A DNA stretch of 64,000 bases, from positions 62,001-126,000 of IMG/VR virus record IMGVR_UViG_3300009314_000003. The stretch is one strand, 5' to 3'. Source of the stretch: a virus. This document shows, one piece after another, positions 10,401 through 17,600 of the stretch; position 1 is the first letter of the stretch, and each line of letters begins with the position of its first letter. Both the position numbers and the translations under genes were made by a program. The notes under the pieces were generated by a model. That model was not told the DNA's origin. It was given only the letters and a program-made list of their open reading frames with translations, and searched no databases.

Positions 10401-13400
10401 ACCAAGGATCTTGGGTTCTTCTTCGGTGTATATTTGGCCGAGGGTAGTTTGGATCCTTCTCCCAATAAAGTAAATAAACACAACAGGGGCCCGGAGAGAA
10501 TACAGTTCGCCCTTCATAAAGATGAAACAGATGCCATAGGAAGACGCCTTATTCGTATTGCTCGGGAGTACTTCAATATTGATCCATCTAAATGCCACAT
10601 TACACCCAACCACGGAAATGGCATAAGATTAAGACTCCAATCTCATGCTCAGCTGGCTATAACTATGCATCTCCTTCTAGGATCAAAGGAGAACAAATAT
10701 CTACACCCATCCCTATCCAACGGTCCTACTAAGTTTATTATTGGTTTATTGGAGGGGCTACTAATCGGAGACGGTTGCGCATTTAACAATGAGAATTTAA
10801 CCACTATAACCCCTACAATTAGCCTAACAACCACTGCTTATGGTATTGTCCAGGCAGTACGTTATGCAATGACTAGAATAGGGCTACATCCTCCAGTAAC
10901 AACCAGGGATGATAGTATAGTTGGGAGAAAAACAATAATTAATAGTCACGTAGCGATCCATAAGCTCCCATCATATAGACTGCGGTTATCTGGGTATACA
11001 GCTGTTAAGCTAAATCAGTTAATACACCTCTACTCTGGGGACGGGGATTTCAATTATAAGCCTATACGCAAGAAGGCCCCAGAGGTTTTTACCTTATATG
11101 ATTACACTTATTTAAAGGTTAAGAAAGTAGTTAGCAAGAGATATAAAGGTCGTGTATATGATTTCGAGATTGGTGGGGATCATAGCTTTATGACTACTGC
11201 TTGTATAGTTCATAACTGTACCAGTGCCCTGTTATGGGATTCTGATGAACCATTCGTAGATGAGCCAGTCTTTGCCCCGGCTAGTGAGATGGACTCAATG
11301 GGACGTGCTTACTGGGATATGAATATTGGTGATCCATTCTTAATTGGCGAGGGTATACGTAGAATGATCCCCCGGCCCAGAACAAGTTATGAGAAGGTTG
11401 ATGACTTACTCAGAAACGATATGCCAGGATGGCTTCCTGAGAACTTTCGGCGTGGCGACCCCTTTTGCATTTCTCCGGATACTATGGTAGAGGTTTATGA
11501 TGGTCTGATTCGGGCGGATGGGGTCAAGGAGGGTGATTTGATTCGTACTATTAGGGGCCGGTATTTCCCTATTAACAAGATTGCTGTAAGAGAGGTAGAT
11601 GAACCGGTATACAAGATTAAACTTGCTGGTGTGGAATATATAACCACCGCAACAGCTGAACATCCATTTAGAATTCATCCTGGAAAATGGGCACTAGCTG
11701 AGGATTTAAGGCCAGGTATGTATGTTGCTTACCCGCGGCTGAAAATAGATTTCCCCACAGAGTTAGAAATTCTAGGTAGAAGGTTTCAGCTTTCCGGCCC
11801 ACTGGCTTACATACTAGGTAATGTACTTAAGTATGGCCGAGTGGGTGATTTGTCCCTGGCTGTTACAGGTGTGCCTGAGGGGGACAGTTTTGCCCGGACG
11901 GTACAAAACATATTAGGAATTAAACTTAGCAAGCAGGGTCATAGCAGAAGTAAAATATTGCTTAGTCTCTTCAAGGATCTTAATCTAAGGCTCCCTCCCA
12001 TGTTTTATGGGGGCCCATTAAATATATTCGCCTCATTCTTAAAACCATTTACGGACGAGCCTCTACCGGGCCGCCGATTCATTACCCTAACCCTACCCAA
12101 TATGTCATTAGCATACCAGGTATGGAATTGTCTAATACAACATGACGTCATAGGACAAATCGATGGATGCCAGATAACAATACCAAGATGGATGCTTGTG
12201 GGTTTCAATAAGAATGCTGTTCTCATAGACTATTTATGTGGAGATAGGGAGATATTACGCTACGGAGATATAAGTACCATACCCTATAAGAAACACGAAA
12301 GGGGTAATGATGATCACCTCTATATAAGAGTGGATGAGGTTGAGGAAATACATTATAAAGGCCCGGTCTATGGTTTTGAGGTTGATAGGGATAATACTTT
12401 TTGTGTTGCGGGCTGTATAAGTCATAACACCCGTATTCCCAGGGGCGAGGCCTTACTCCCTGGGCCGGGGTACGAATCAATGTTTAACATGGTTCTTGAC
12501 TTCCCCACCGGGGCCAGTAGGCTTGGTTATTCAGCCTATGAACAGGCCTTGCATATGATTGGCCTTAAAGATCCCCTCTCCGAGGATGAGGAAGAGATCA
12601 TGAGTGAGGGAACTGCAATCCACAAAATGGTACAGGCTCAGCTGACAAAGGAGGGGGTACTAAAAAAGGTTGAGGCATATGTAACAGATCCCTACAACCG
12701 TGTTTCATCCTATGTTGACGGTGTTATGGGGTCCGCCTACGGCGACATTCCGCTGGAGATTAAGAGCATCTCCAGTAAAGGTTTTCAGCAACTTACCCGG
12801 CCGAAGCACAAACATAACATCCAGTTGAATGCTTACCTGCATATGATGAAGGCACGTGAGGGTAAAATCTTGTATGTTAATAGGACTGACCCATCTCAGA
12901 CTAAGGAATTTAAGGTCCGTTATGACCCACGTCTCTGGGCGCAGACCCTGGCTGAATTGGAGACTGCTAGGGAATATGCCAGTCAGTTCCTGGGTGAGGG
13001 ATATGGCTCCTCCACGAATGGCTACTCATATGTAGATAGAATGCAGGTACTCATGAATGCCGCCCCCTTTTCCACAGAGTATAGAGAGGTAGCTCAAATT
13101 GTAGGGCAGCAGTCTGAGCTCGGACTCTTATCTGATGAGCAGGAGAACCACCTGAAGAGAATGAGGCGTTATCACCAGAACATGATGAGGCGCCATGAGC
13201 TCTATCCACATCGTTTCAAATGGAATCAAATTCTCGATCCGGATCCACAGTACCAGCAACTTAATAGTAATGAACTAATCAAGGCAGCTGCTGAATATCC
13301 ACTCCCGGCCAGAGTAGCTGGTTCGATCTGGGAATACATGACCCATCTCCGTTCGCCACTTCATAGCAAACTTATTGGCCAATACTCCCCCGAGGAACAG

Positions 13401-14669
13401 TATGAGAGGACTGTGTTATATGGGAGTACACACAAGAATTGGGCGAATCCCATATCCGATTTCGCTGAGCCTTATATGCGCGGACTTAAGTCTGTAACTG
13501 ATCCGGTACAGGGGGCTCTCTCTTTTGGCCTGGGTGGGTCCCTCTTCGGCGGACTACCTGGGGCCATCCTGGCTGGTACGTTTGGAGCTGTGTATGGCTC
13601 GGCTCATGGTATATACCGAGCAGCTACTGACAGCCGCTATGTGCCGGAGAGATTTGAGGAGATGCAGGAAATGGAGGAGTATTTTGATCGCCTCAAGTAC
13701 TATCGCTCCCATACACTGTACAAAGCCACCGGAGACAGACGTTTCCTGGATGAGATGGGCCGAACTGCAGTTGGTTGGTCAGCAAAAACTCGTGGCGGGA
13801 GGATGACCAGACAACGGAGGGAGGATGATACCAAGCGGAGCCCGTACGCCAATTATGCCAGGCAGCCAACAATATATGATATTACAGGTAATTCATCCAT
13901 ATACACCAGGATGATGAATTGGATGGGCGGTGTATTACCACCAGAGGGCATGACCCAATCCTCTCGCTGGGCTAATCAGTCATACTCTACAGCTGGTGGC
14001 ACAAACAGGGGCCATATGTCCCCCTGGTCAGGTCAGGATACAGAACGTGACTTGGGATTCAGTGCTAATGAGGAAAACCTGCTTGATTATAGTGGCGCTT
14101 ATGCTGCTATGCCTTACTGGGACAGACCCTTCTTCAACGCCTTTCTAACAACTCCTTATGAAAAGAGGGAAGATATCCTTGGGACGGTGGACAGAACCTT
14201 GGCTAGTATGTTACAGGCAGCCTGGGGTCACGGTGAGCCGGATATTGAGGGTATTGGCAATTACTTTGAGGACCACTATCAACCGCCCGCCGGTCATCCT
14301 ATAATGCTTCCGGGGGCTGAGTTTGAGGACTACAAATATGAGACCATAGATCAGGCTGGCCTGGCTGCTCATGACTTTGGTCTTGGCTGGAGAGATCAGC
14401 TGCGAAGAATTCAATCAAGCCCCATAGATATTAAACCCGTTAACATTAATGCTGAAGGCCCATCGAAGAAAGGCCTATCCCTGGATGCCGGACAAATTAA
14501 GCAATCTATGCACCAGATACTTGCTAGACTAGGTTACCAATCCACCCCTGTCAAGGTGTCAACAACAGAGTCTCTTACCGATTCAGTCTCTCTACGTGTA
14601 AACATCAAGAGGGACTCTACCAATCAAATTATTAACCTACATACAGAGTCAATGCGTTATGGCGGATAA
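1491..14669 (+). CDS. Giant tape-measure-position virion protein with five inteins and a PD-(D/E)XK nuclease domain
   Basis: A 4,392-residue precursor. Five inteins (residues 1067-1520, 1654-2131, 2197-2666, 2784-3242, 3326-3646; 2,182 residues in total) would leave a 2,210-residue mature protein. The host protein is helix-rich and basic. It has hydrophobic Gly/Ala-rich stretches near residues 20-45, about 1572-1590 and about 4013-4045, typical of tape measures and of proteins that enter or cross membranes during DNA ejection. Downstream of the inteins, residues about 3700-3800 carry a RecB-type nuclease signature: H3711, D3743, E3756-x-K3758 and Q3778-x3-Y3782. The gene follows the chaperone-like pair, which is the tape-measure slot. 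It overlaps the next gene by 11 bases. I infer a tail-lumen protein that sets tail length, is ejected, or both. An alternative is a dedicated ejected protein, with the true tape measure elsewhere. The start at 1491 has no strong Shine-Dalgarno sequence and probably depends on coupling. Confidence 0.7.
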   Translation: MPDQRETFEELQPQEGGGALKQLAGLGLALVGWGIGLTLARFGFTAGKAAALKRLAGIKKPATEVLKRYKTAAIYAQDKGGSFSHFASKAGMPGGKALADIRYAAEESPIIKSFRTSTKNKSILQKVGTYRSFPRGQRIELGRGLAAHYGREMAFVAPTFYVGEQMLGRLGWGAHQRDAHQGPAWWNIPGHAVNFARWLPGFLTIDLGARLGFGLVGAAKRATSNAVFKSQPLRSLPEIITNARRYAKDNLDSPVVNLITSTLASVRAFSHFVGGKTDANNQTKRFAERSYKTISGYRRTGATANEYITENTRRLFKDYRRFKAKAKSDLKRALSTDYTRTGAELTRLFDPDAAKSSPIHIFKKGFGVEYGGMREMSRHLFERKMPLVARLSGLESLRMRHLKGIGQSEEWKRIFRVIYKGIQSAREFGDAGNQVRKLVKGGYSEGGKRSFDDLIVDSRLFFDPVTKEVRNLSGFTFKDIIGRSLHYASKRLTFNTPLGKIDLVSIFGGRAVASYGMPSIVRLEHGRVPTKAIQRLYGVEVYPTPTDPSAKQFTQVLAIKDRKSGYTVWADVYGGDASGGTGLEVVARNMSLVSSTDSTKMMSVYAMRESMWPPLDKNALNERFKGGGITPTIRKWLHNKFDLFGGGKFYPSVWELALHHMRGDSRVWTIFHPEGLPARVASGIYKMKDLAASGGQKASYQIQYLDAAYRKARTEASKLLTRDDILSRILRKAYEGDTIKLWGVKTEFKIKDIIDEKIVEDGLPEPLRLVREILKIDETASADSRLGRNLKQIIDELTDRMPEMGGFHKYVSEGGVGETATVKAKRFLAERAILREADTLGAARQLDTPHAGDTVKNIVDDILVAFDDLAKTNAITTKDLLKVKMGMQGIRWEHEVRNLGSLSGKSQITGRGIDKLFQAVGERGLMAKEYKDVESLFDFLRKAKMEDPELWDSYRRMTGKFKTTMMVDSQRHALEMMSDVFGESPYLLFEGGPMGWAKNVFSWGYDTFGRTMDLVGLGWDRGRFPKFMGKDSIAGLWTKRFALMGGVAAAYQTVDTVTDTTPIFAGSLAHDELVAVRHKRTGLVSLVKIGEFVEDGRADNNQFEAWTNHGGKIGWYDITQGIRHKRETTLVRVELESGADLFVTDNHSLFTGSESNLQLQAPEVGKHIVALESQYPSGAGISRVDISDLVTSLPEKLYVAVEDPSLNRGNYKLRADAEDIWGSNYVRWLRDRVTYHKAVYRTTYEAYTECPKKEFTKIRHFRSPVKIPSGWELTREFGYVLGMFAAEGCATKSNGSVYGVLFSAKDYGSLGHRYKGHIRSRLVSALKTVFPDAKISHSHKKIILHGYLYYWLFHDVFKMGHGASNKRLPDFALNGPEGFRRGLIDGYIDGDGYQKQTGDTIRPAGIGSTSRELVTQVYLLLRMEGCQVKLSSREPRQGQIIDGRVVNGNYRTYAITIRDLHTDLYDVSNSNHARTIRSNRVSSAIASMSACEEQPDFVYDISVAGAEKFIAGFGFLYAHNTALDEGTTVFLADQAVRARLFAGYVYDITGITDTMKYLEGLMPKSTQVLPGAAMGFAMGGVPGAITGGILNAWTQPVLKEGPLSFLSLLPPTAPFVSDMTKSFKELQDLYSGRELEAVRKGSGWPFGSVPIEGCLTERTEVLVADGGTTSIRAIKVGDCVIGPAGPVLVTATKDRYTTPSEQLYTIISRYNRSDEVEITGNHPVLVAEDPFRCSVVSNGTCSPRRNQKCHKCSHPYWQSYKLGWKRADDITSDDLLAIPRRRFNSSSEHVIRWVDFLGDDYKYVGGHVWVNSKLGTFGNEALRAIVDLVLDDLPHKDSEKQRRIEAIATQSGRMPRQVRQKMVDVRDRLRDGCPRDCIDYVDLGSLAEYLPLSYETGRFLGLYAAEGSVCDNGTISFAFHANEIEYHQFVESCMRRYFGSDTVTHVSGPQTAGTNQWAVQCFSTPIASILGRMFNRGASSKDIPARLFEANDDFLRGFLRGLFDGDGHHNLIKPRVEMRLASKDLINQVQLVLEHFGVVGFVSQVDNNGFDAYEILVSSSNARALLQLMEGVHESTFYDSLPGKGAWVCGDFIFTEVHKISSRSCPEGTHVYDIEVAEGESFRTVGLHLHNSRITAYSPNWYPMLKAQYKATPALYGSKLEQWAFKDLPFVDFSFGDLIDPDYLTRKHYYDRPYISCLTPGTLIIGDRITAIDKIREGSHVYTKSGELSKVTEVHRRNVKEHITNIRIAKHSEPLRLTWNHKVMVMQTEVCSHRHNSSKSRRVCRFGLTNSDCVKCTNKLYKNYELGWVRAKHIEPGDIVVKSIPDTSEIVESINISDFVLDYPVYDGSVYYAPRANKLSAKLAWIKAHIPQHKDNEKGALKRLSAAYDIPLGYLYNHYYTCNTNQWERWTIPDALPLDKNLFTILGYYLAEGSLTTKGVSFVFHEKELNTYVKELINAASNLGFKSSSWRYKEGSKAIELTIYSVILRKMVDSLCGRAEQKHIHSLLMKAPRESRIAFVRSYINGDGCYTAVDRGIWTVTYTSVVPSISYQIQQMLSTLGVFAGIHKSECPPYKIKINDKVNGISSGVYYIGTINGVECRKLLDLFEMDHPQTNPPAPNRWGWMDNKFIYLAVRNVDREYYEGPVYDITVDGEHNYQTSSAIVHNSDIPFLEVPLVGPALAATAGQAFRAIHPMTLDHPMHKEEVQRALQEGVAYSWRGEEEPGFGPRYTGSVYTDESYSQGRIMGTLEGRSPTIRSNMDVRQIISEQIYRGWIEPAGLAGFCLPEGSEVITYGGLYKKVEDINLGDKLITHRGHPGKVTRVYKRFVDEDIIELSVSHYADVPVQLTGEHPVLVAKTKPCLKTHDKQHCLPLHGSSRCYCCPREFNTNLEWVVAKDIKEGDFVVQPSSIGLPHSGLLDLGKMDEVVNYKRVNNNSRCSRDRDHKYFVIEHDNIRWWNGSKKRFPRYLELTKDLGFFFGVYLAEGSLDPSPNKVNKHNRGPERIQFALHKDETDAIGRRLIRIAREYFNIDPSKCHITPNHGNGIRLRLQSHAQLAITMHLLLGSKENKYLHPSLSNGPTKFIIGLLEGLLIGDGCAFNNENLTTITPTISLTTTAYGIVQAVRYAMTRIGLHPPVTTRDDSIVGRKTIINSHVAIHKLPSYRLRLSGYTAVKLNQLIHLYSGDGDFNYKPIRKKAPEVFTLYDYTYLKVKKVVSKRYKGRVYDFEIGGDHSFMTTACIVHNCTSALLWDSDEPFVDEPVFAPASEMDSMGRAYWDMNIGDPFLIGEGIRRMIPRPRTSYEKVDDLLRNDMPGWLPENFRRGDPFCISPDTMVEVYDGLIRADGVKEGDLIRTIRGRYFPINKIAVREVDEPVYKIKLAGVEYITTATAEHPFRIHPGKWALAEDLRPGMYVAYPRLKIDFPTELEILGRRFQLSGPLAYILGNVLKYGRVGDLSLAVTGVPEGDSFARTVQNILGIKLSKQGHSRSKILLSLFKDLNLRLPPMFYGGPLNIFASFLKPFTDEPLPGRRFITLTLPNMSLAYQVWNCLIQHDVIGQIDGCQITIPRWMLVGFNKNAVLIDYLCGDREILRYGDISTIPYKKHERGNDDHLYIRVDEVEEIHYKGPVYGFEVDRDNTFCVAGCISHNTRIPRGEALLPGPGYESMFNMVLDFPTGASRLGYSAYEQALHMIGLKDPLSEDEEEIMSEGTAIHKMVQAQLTKEGVLKKVEAYVTDPYNRVSSYVDGVMGSAYGDIPLEIKSISSKGFQQLTRPKHKHNIQLNAYLHMMKAREGKILYVNRTDPSQTKEFKVRYDPRLWAQTLAELETAREYASQFLGEGYGSSTNGYSYVDRMQVLMNAAPFSTEYREVAQIVGQQSELGLLSDEQENHLKRMRRYHQNMMRRHELYPHRFKWNQILDPDPQYQQLNSNELIKAAAEYPLPARVAGSIWEYMTHLRSPLHSKLIGQYSPEEQYERTVLYGSTHKNWANPISDFAEPYMRGLKSVTDPVQGALSFGLGGSLFGGLPGAILAGTFGAVYGSAHGIYRAATDSRYVPERFEEMQEMEEYFDRLKYYRSHTLYKATGDRRFLDEMGRTAVGWSAKTRGGRMTRQRREDDTKRSPYANYARQPTIYDITGNSSIYTRMMNWMGGVLPPEGMTQSSRWANQSYSTAGGTNRGHMSPWSGQDTERDLGFSANEENLLDYSGAYAAMPYWDRPFFNAFLTTPYEKREDILGTVDRTLASMLQAAWGHGEPDIEGIGNYFEDHYQPPAGHPIMLPGAEFEDYKYETIDQAGLAAHDFGLGWRDQLRRIQSSPIDIKPVNINAEGPSKKGLSLDAGQIKQSMHQILARLGYQSTPVKVSTTESLTDSVSLRVNIKRDSTNQIINLHTESMRYGG
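4689..6050 (+). mobile_element. Intein 1 (454 aa, LAGLIDADG type)
   Basis: Starts with Ser1067 in S-L-A-H-D-E-L, the block A pattern with Ser in place of the usual Cys. Block B is T-D-N-H. The splice end is A-H-N (block G) before Thr1521 of the host protein. Two endonuclease motifs are intact: GYVLGMFAAEG (residues 1278-1288) and GLIDGYIDGDG (1382-1392). It lacks the Cys cluster seen in inteins 2-4. It should be self-splicing and carry an active homing endonuclease. Boundaries are set by the Ser start and HN|T end and by the rejoined host sequence TPIFAG|TALDEG. Confidence 0.9.
6450..7883 (+). mobile_element. Intein 2 (478 aa, LAGLIDADG type, Cys cluster)
   Basis: Starts at Cys1654 (C-L-T-E-R-T-E-V) and ends H-L-H-N before Ser2132. 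Block B is T-G-N-H-P-V-L-V. A four-cysteine cluster, C-x7-C-x7-C-x2-C, lies just after block B (about nt 6688-6750) and looks like a zinc-binding insert. The endonuclease motifs FLGLYAAEG (about 7185) and LRGLFDGDG (about 7480) are intact, so it is probably both splicing- and homing-competent. Removing it joins SVPIEG to SRITAY. Confidence 0.9.
8079..9488 (+). mobile_element. Intein 3 (470 aa, LAGLIDADG type, AT-rich)
   Basis: Starts at Cys2197 (C-L-T-P-G-T-L) and ends V-H-N before Ser2667. Block B is T-W-N-H. The Cys cluster is C-x12-C-x8-C-x2-C (about 8298-8380). Endonuclease motifs are ILGYYLAEG (about 8764) and VRSYINGDG (about 9049); Asn replaces the first acidic residue of the second motif, which may weaken cleavage. 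It is visibly AT-richer than the flanking host sequence: 19 of 60 G+C in bases 9181-9240 against 35 of 60 in 9541-9600, pointing to recent arrival from another genome. Confidence 0.9.
9840..11216 (+). mobile_element. Intein 4 (459 aa, LAGLIDADG type, Cys cluster)
   Basis: Starts at Cys2784 (C-L-P-E-G-S-E-V) and ends V-H-N before Cys3243. Block B is T-G-E-H-P-V-L-V. The Cys cluster is C-x8-C-x8-C-x2-C (about 10068-10137), matching inteins 2 and 3. First endonuclease motif FFGVYLAEG (about 10418); second LEGLLIGDG (about 10749), where Ile replaces the first acidic residue of the DGDG core. Splicing residues are complete. Removal joins GLAGF to CTSALL. Confidence 0.9.
11466..12428 (+). mobile_element. 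Intein 5 (321 aa, endonuclease decayed)
   Basis: Starts at Cys3326 (C-I-S-P-D-T-M-V) and ends S-H-N before Thr3647. Block B is T-A-E-H-P-F. Splicing residues look intact, but the central part is about 130 residues shorter than in the other four. The first endonuclease motif reads ILGNVLKYG, without the acidic residue, and no DGDG-type second motif is seen. It is probably a splicing-competent element whose homing nuclease has degenerated. Removal joins GDPF to TRIPRG. Confidence 0.85.
12570..12990 (+). other. PD-(D/E)XK (RecB/Cas4-like) nuclease domain inside the giant protein
   Basis: The host protein just after intein 5 contains the ordered core of RecB-type nucleases: G-T-A-I-H (H3711), V-D-G-V (D3743), L-E-I-K (E3756, K3758) and Q-L-N-A-Y (Q3778, Y3782). 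The spacing H to D 32, D to E 13 and K to Q 20 residues fits the family. The metal-binding His, Asp, Glu and Lys are all present, so it looks catalytically complete. In a tail-internal protein it may trim, nick or release DNA during packaging or ejection; the function is inferred. Confidence 0.7.
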
Positions 14670-17600
14670 AGAGAAAGATACAAGAGACATACTGATATCC
14701 TGGTCCCTAATTCTCCCTACCCTCCTGGGGATTGTAAAGGCTAATAAGAATCTACCTCGCCTGGCAGAGCTACAGGATCTACTTATCAGATACCTCAGGG
14801 GTAGGGTATCTATGTCTGATGTTATTTCAGGCCGTAAGGCTATACGGGCCGTATTAACTAAGGACGTGGAGCTTGAGAAGTTTGTCGAAGCCCGTAAGCA
14901 AGCATGGCAGGATCATCTCACCGGCAAGACTGGAAAGGAATTTAGTTCAAACATATCTGCTAAGTTTGTTGAGGACATAGAGGGCGGAAAAGATTTAGTT
15001 GAGACCAAAATTGATATCCACACCAGGGATACTCTGGCAAGCAGAATCGATGTTGTTAGGGAAAATCTGGGGAAACGGATTGAGGATATCAAGAATAGAA
15101 CTGGTATCAAGACCTCTGTATTGAATAGGAAGGACGCTATCAAGGCAAGGTCCACCTTTGACTTATTTGGAGCGCAGGTATGGTATGATATGTTTGGCAG
15201 TACAGGTCCTATATCTGGGGGTTCTGCCTGGGATATGATGGATGCACATGCGTGGTTCAGGGCCTATAAAACTTCAGGGCATATATCATTTACCGGGAAC
15301 ACACAGGACCTGGAGGTGAATAGTATTAGAAGTCGACTTTCGTCGTTTGATACATCACCCGAGAGTGCTGATGTAGACATACTTAAGAAATATGTTACTG
15401 AGCTGGAGAGAATTGAAAAGCAATTTGAGGCTCCTCAGCTAAAACCCATAAGTGGCAGCAGAGTCAAAGATCCCATATGGACCTCAATTATTGGCAACAG
15501 AGTGGCAACCTCGAATGGTAGGATTACTACTATTGGCGGAAAGGAGGTTATGGGGCTTGGTGCTATTGAGAGTAGTATTCAACAGAGCTTACTTGGCGAG
15601 TTGGAGCAGAACCTCGCACCACCAAAGCAGGGATTCCAAACCAGATTTGAGGATATATTCTATAACTATTCCCCCCAGACACAAAGATTTTATGATGTTG
15701 TATTATCACCTCAGTCACAAGCTAAGGAAGTTGCTAAGGTATTCAGATCGATGTCTGAACACCTGGGGAGATTGAAACGTGGTGGGGCAAATACTGTGGC
15801 TGCTAAGCTTGCGAAGGATGAGAGCACACAACGGGCCCTGACAAAGGTTATAAACAACATGGAGCTGCGACTGGAGGTTACTGAGGAGCACGCCTTAGGA
15901 CGTCCCTTCAAGTACTTTAAGTTCGTACTCGATTCCTCAGGGGCCGAGGTAGATAGGAGTATAAAGGTAGGGGATAAGACACTAGACAAACTGGTTGGTC
16001 GTATGGAGTTCTACTTCCCCACCGTCCAGGAAGGTTATTTAATTACACGCCCCGGCGTTCATCCTCTAACATCTCCCGCCACATGGCCAGCAGGGGCTAA
16101 GGGGATATCCCAGTTCATGTCTATACCAAGTACCGTAGCCTTGGATATAACTCAGCACATGCCAAAGTTCTATAATGAAATGATGGATGCCATGCTCAGA
16201 GGTGATAGGGCCCAAAACTATCTTATGAGACGCATTAATCATGCCATGGAACTGGCATCTCCTGCTAAAGGCACCGTAGGAGATATCTTTCGTATAGCCG
16301 CCGCCAAACATGTCGAGGGTAGAATATATGCTGGGTTGGAAGATTCCAGGATGTATATAAACGCCCTAAAGGCAAAGTCGGCTGTGGAAAACGTTAAAAG
16401 GATGCACACAACAGGTAAATCGCGTATCCTGGTATTTGATACTGAGTATGGTAAGGAAGGCCTTCTCTCCAGATCTTTGGGGGTACAGCGTATGGCACGG
16501 GACCCGGGCGTAAAGGTCTGGTCCATTGGCTATCAGATCCTTGATTATGAGGCCTCTTCAGGGAGGATGACGGGTATTATGGGTAAACCAGGCAAGCTTA
16601 TGATAAAGCCCAAAAACTGGAATAGTATCAAGAGTAATGTGGAGCAGTGGCTACGCAGGCAATTGCCCGATGAGAAAGCTGTGGAGAAGATAATTAATAA
16701 GATTCAGGAGGGTGAAGGACTACGGGAAGCCCTAAAGAAGCTGGTTGATGATATAAGGACCTATGGAAAGAACGATATATATGTCTCTGGTTTTGCTAGT
16801 ATGGATGCGGATTTGAAGAACCTGGCCCAGATGATTGATGCTGAATTCAGTAAGAAGGAGGCCTTAGAATGGAAGACGCAACTGAGTTATCTCCTTGATG
16901 TAGATATGGAACACGGGGCCCGTAGACAAATTGATGTTATGCGTCTTTACCAGGGCTTTTCCTTTGCCAGACCTGAGACAGCTATATCAAATGCCGCAGT
17001 ATTTGAAAGCCTGTATGGTATTGATTCAACGCGCTTCGGTGAGCTATTGACAATGGTAAAGGGGAAGAAGCAGGTGGAGCTAAAGGTCGCAGCGAAGAAG
17101 TTGTGGAGCAGCAGTTCAGAAATAGCCAAGGCCGAGCACGCATTCAAGACCTTTGAGAATATGAAGCTTGGGGTGACGGAGTATCATTCGCACATGGCCG
17201 AGTTTGACTGGACAATACACGCCATGAGTATGAAGAGGTTGTTTGGCCGCGTCATGGGCCCCAATACACTCGATCGTGAGGCTCTGGAACGCCTGTCAAT
17301 TGCTGCTGAGATACAACGTAACAGGTTAGCCGGTTACAAATCACCCTGGCACTACGTAACAGATACCATTCTGAATCCTCTCTTCGCCTCTACTTACTCA
17401 GTAAGTTCGTTTGATGGGGCCGGTACAAGTTATTCAGATCCCAATATGGCCCAACTCTCTCTCCATGCTATGCCTAAGGCACAGGCCGCGCGGATGATTG
17501 GGAGTTTACTGAACCCGGATCGTGTTTTACCTGGTGGTTTACTACATAATCTCCTCCGCCAGAAGTATCAATCCTTCTCAGGGCATATCCTATCTGTTAA

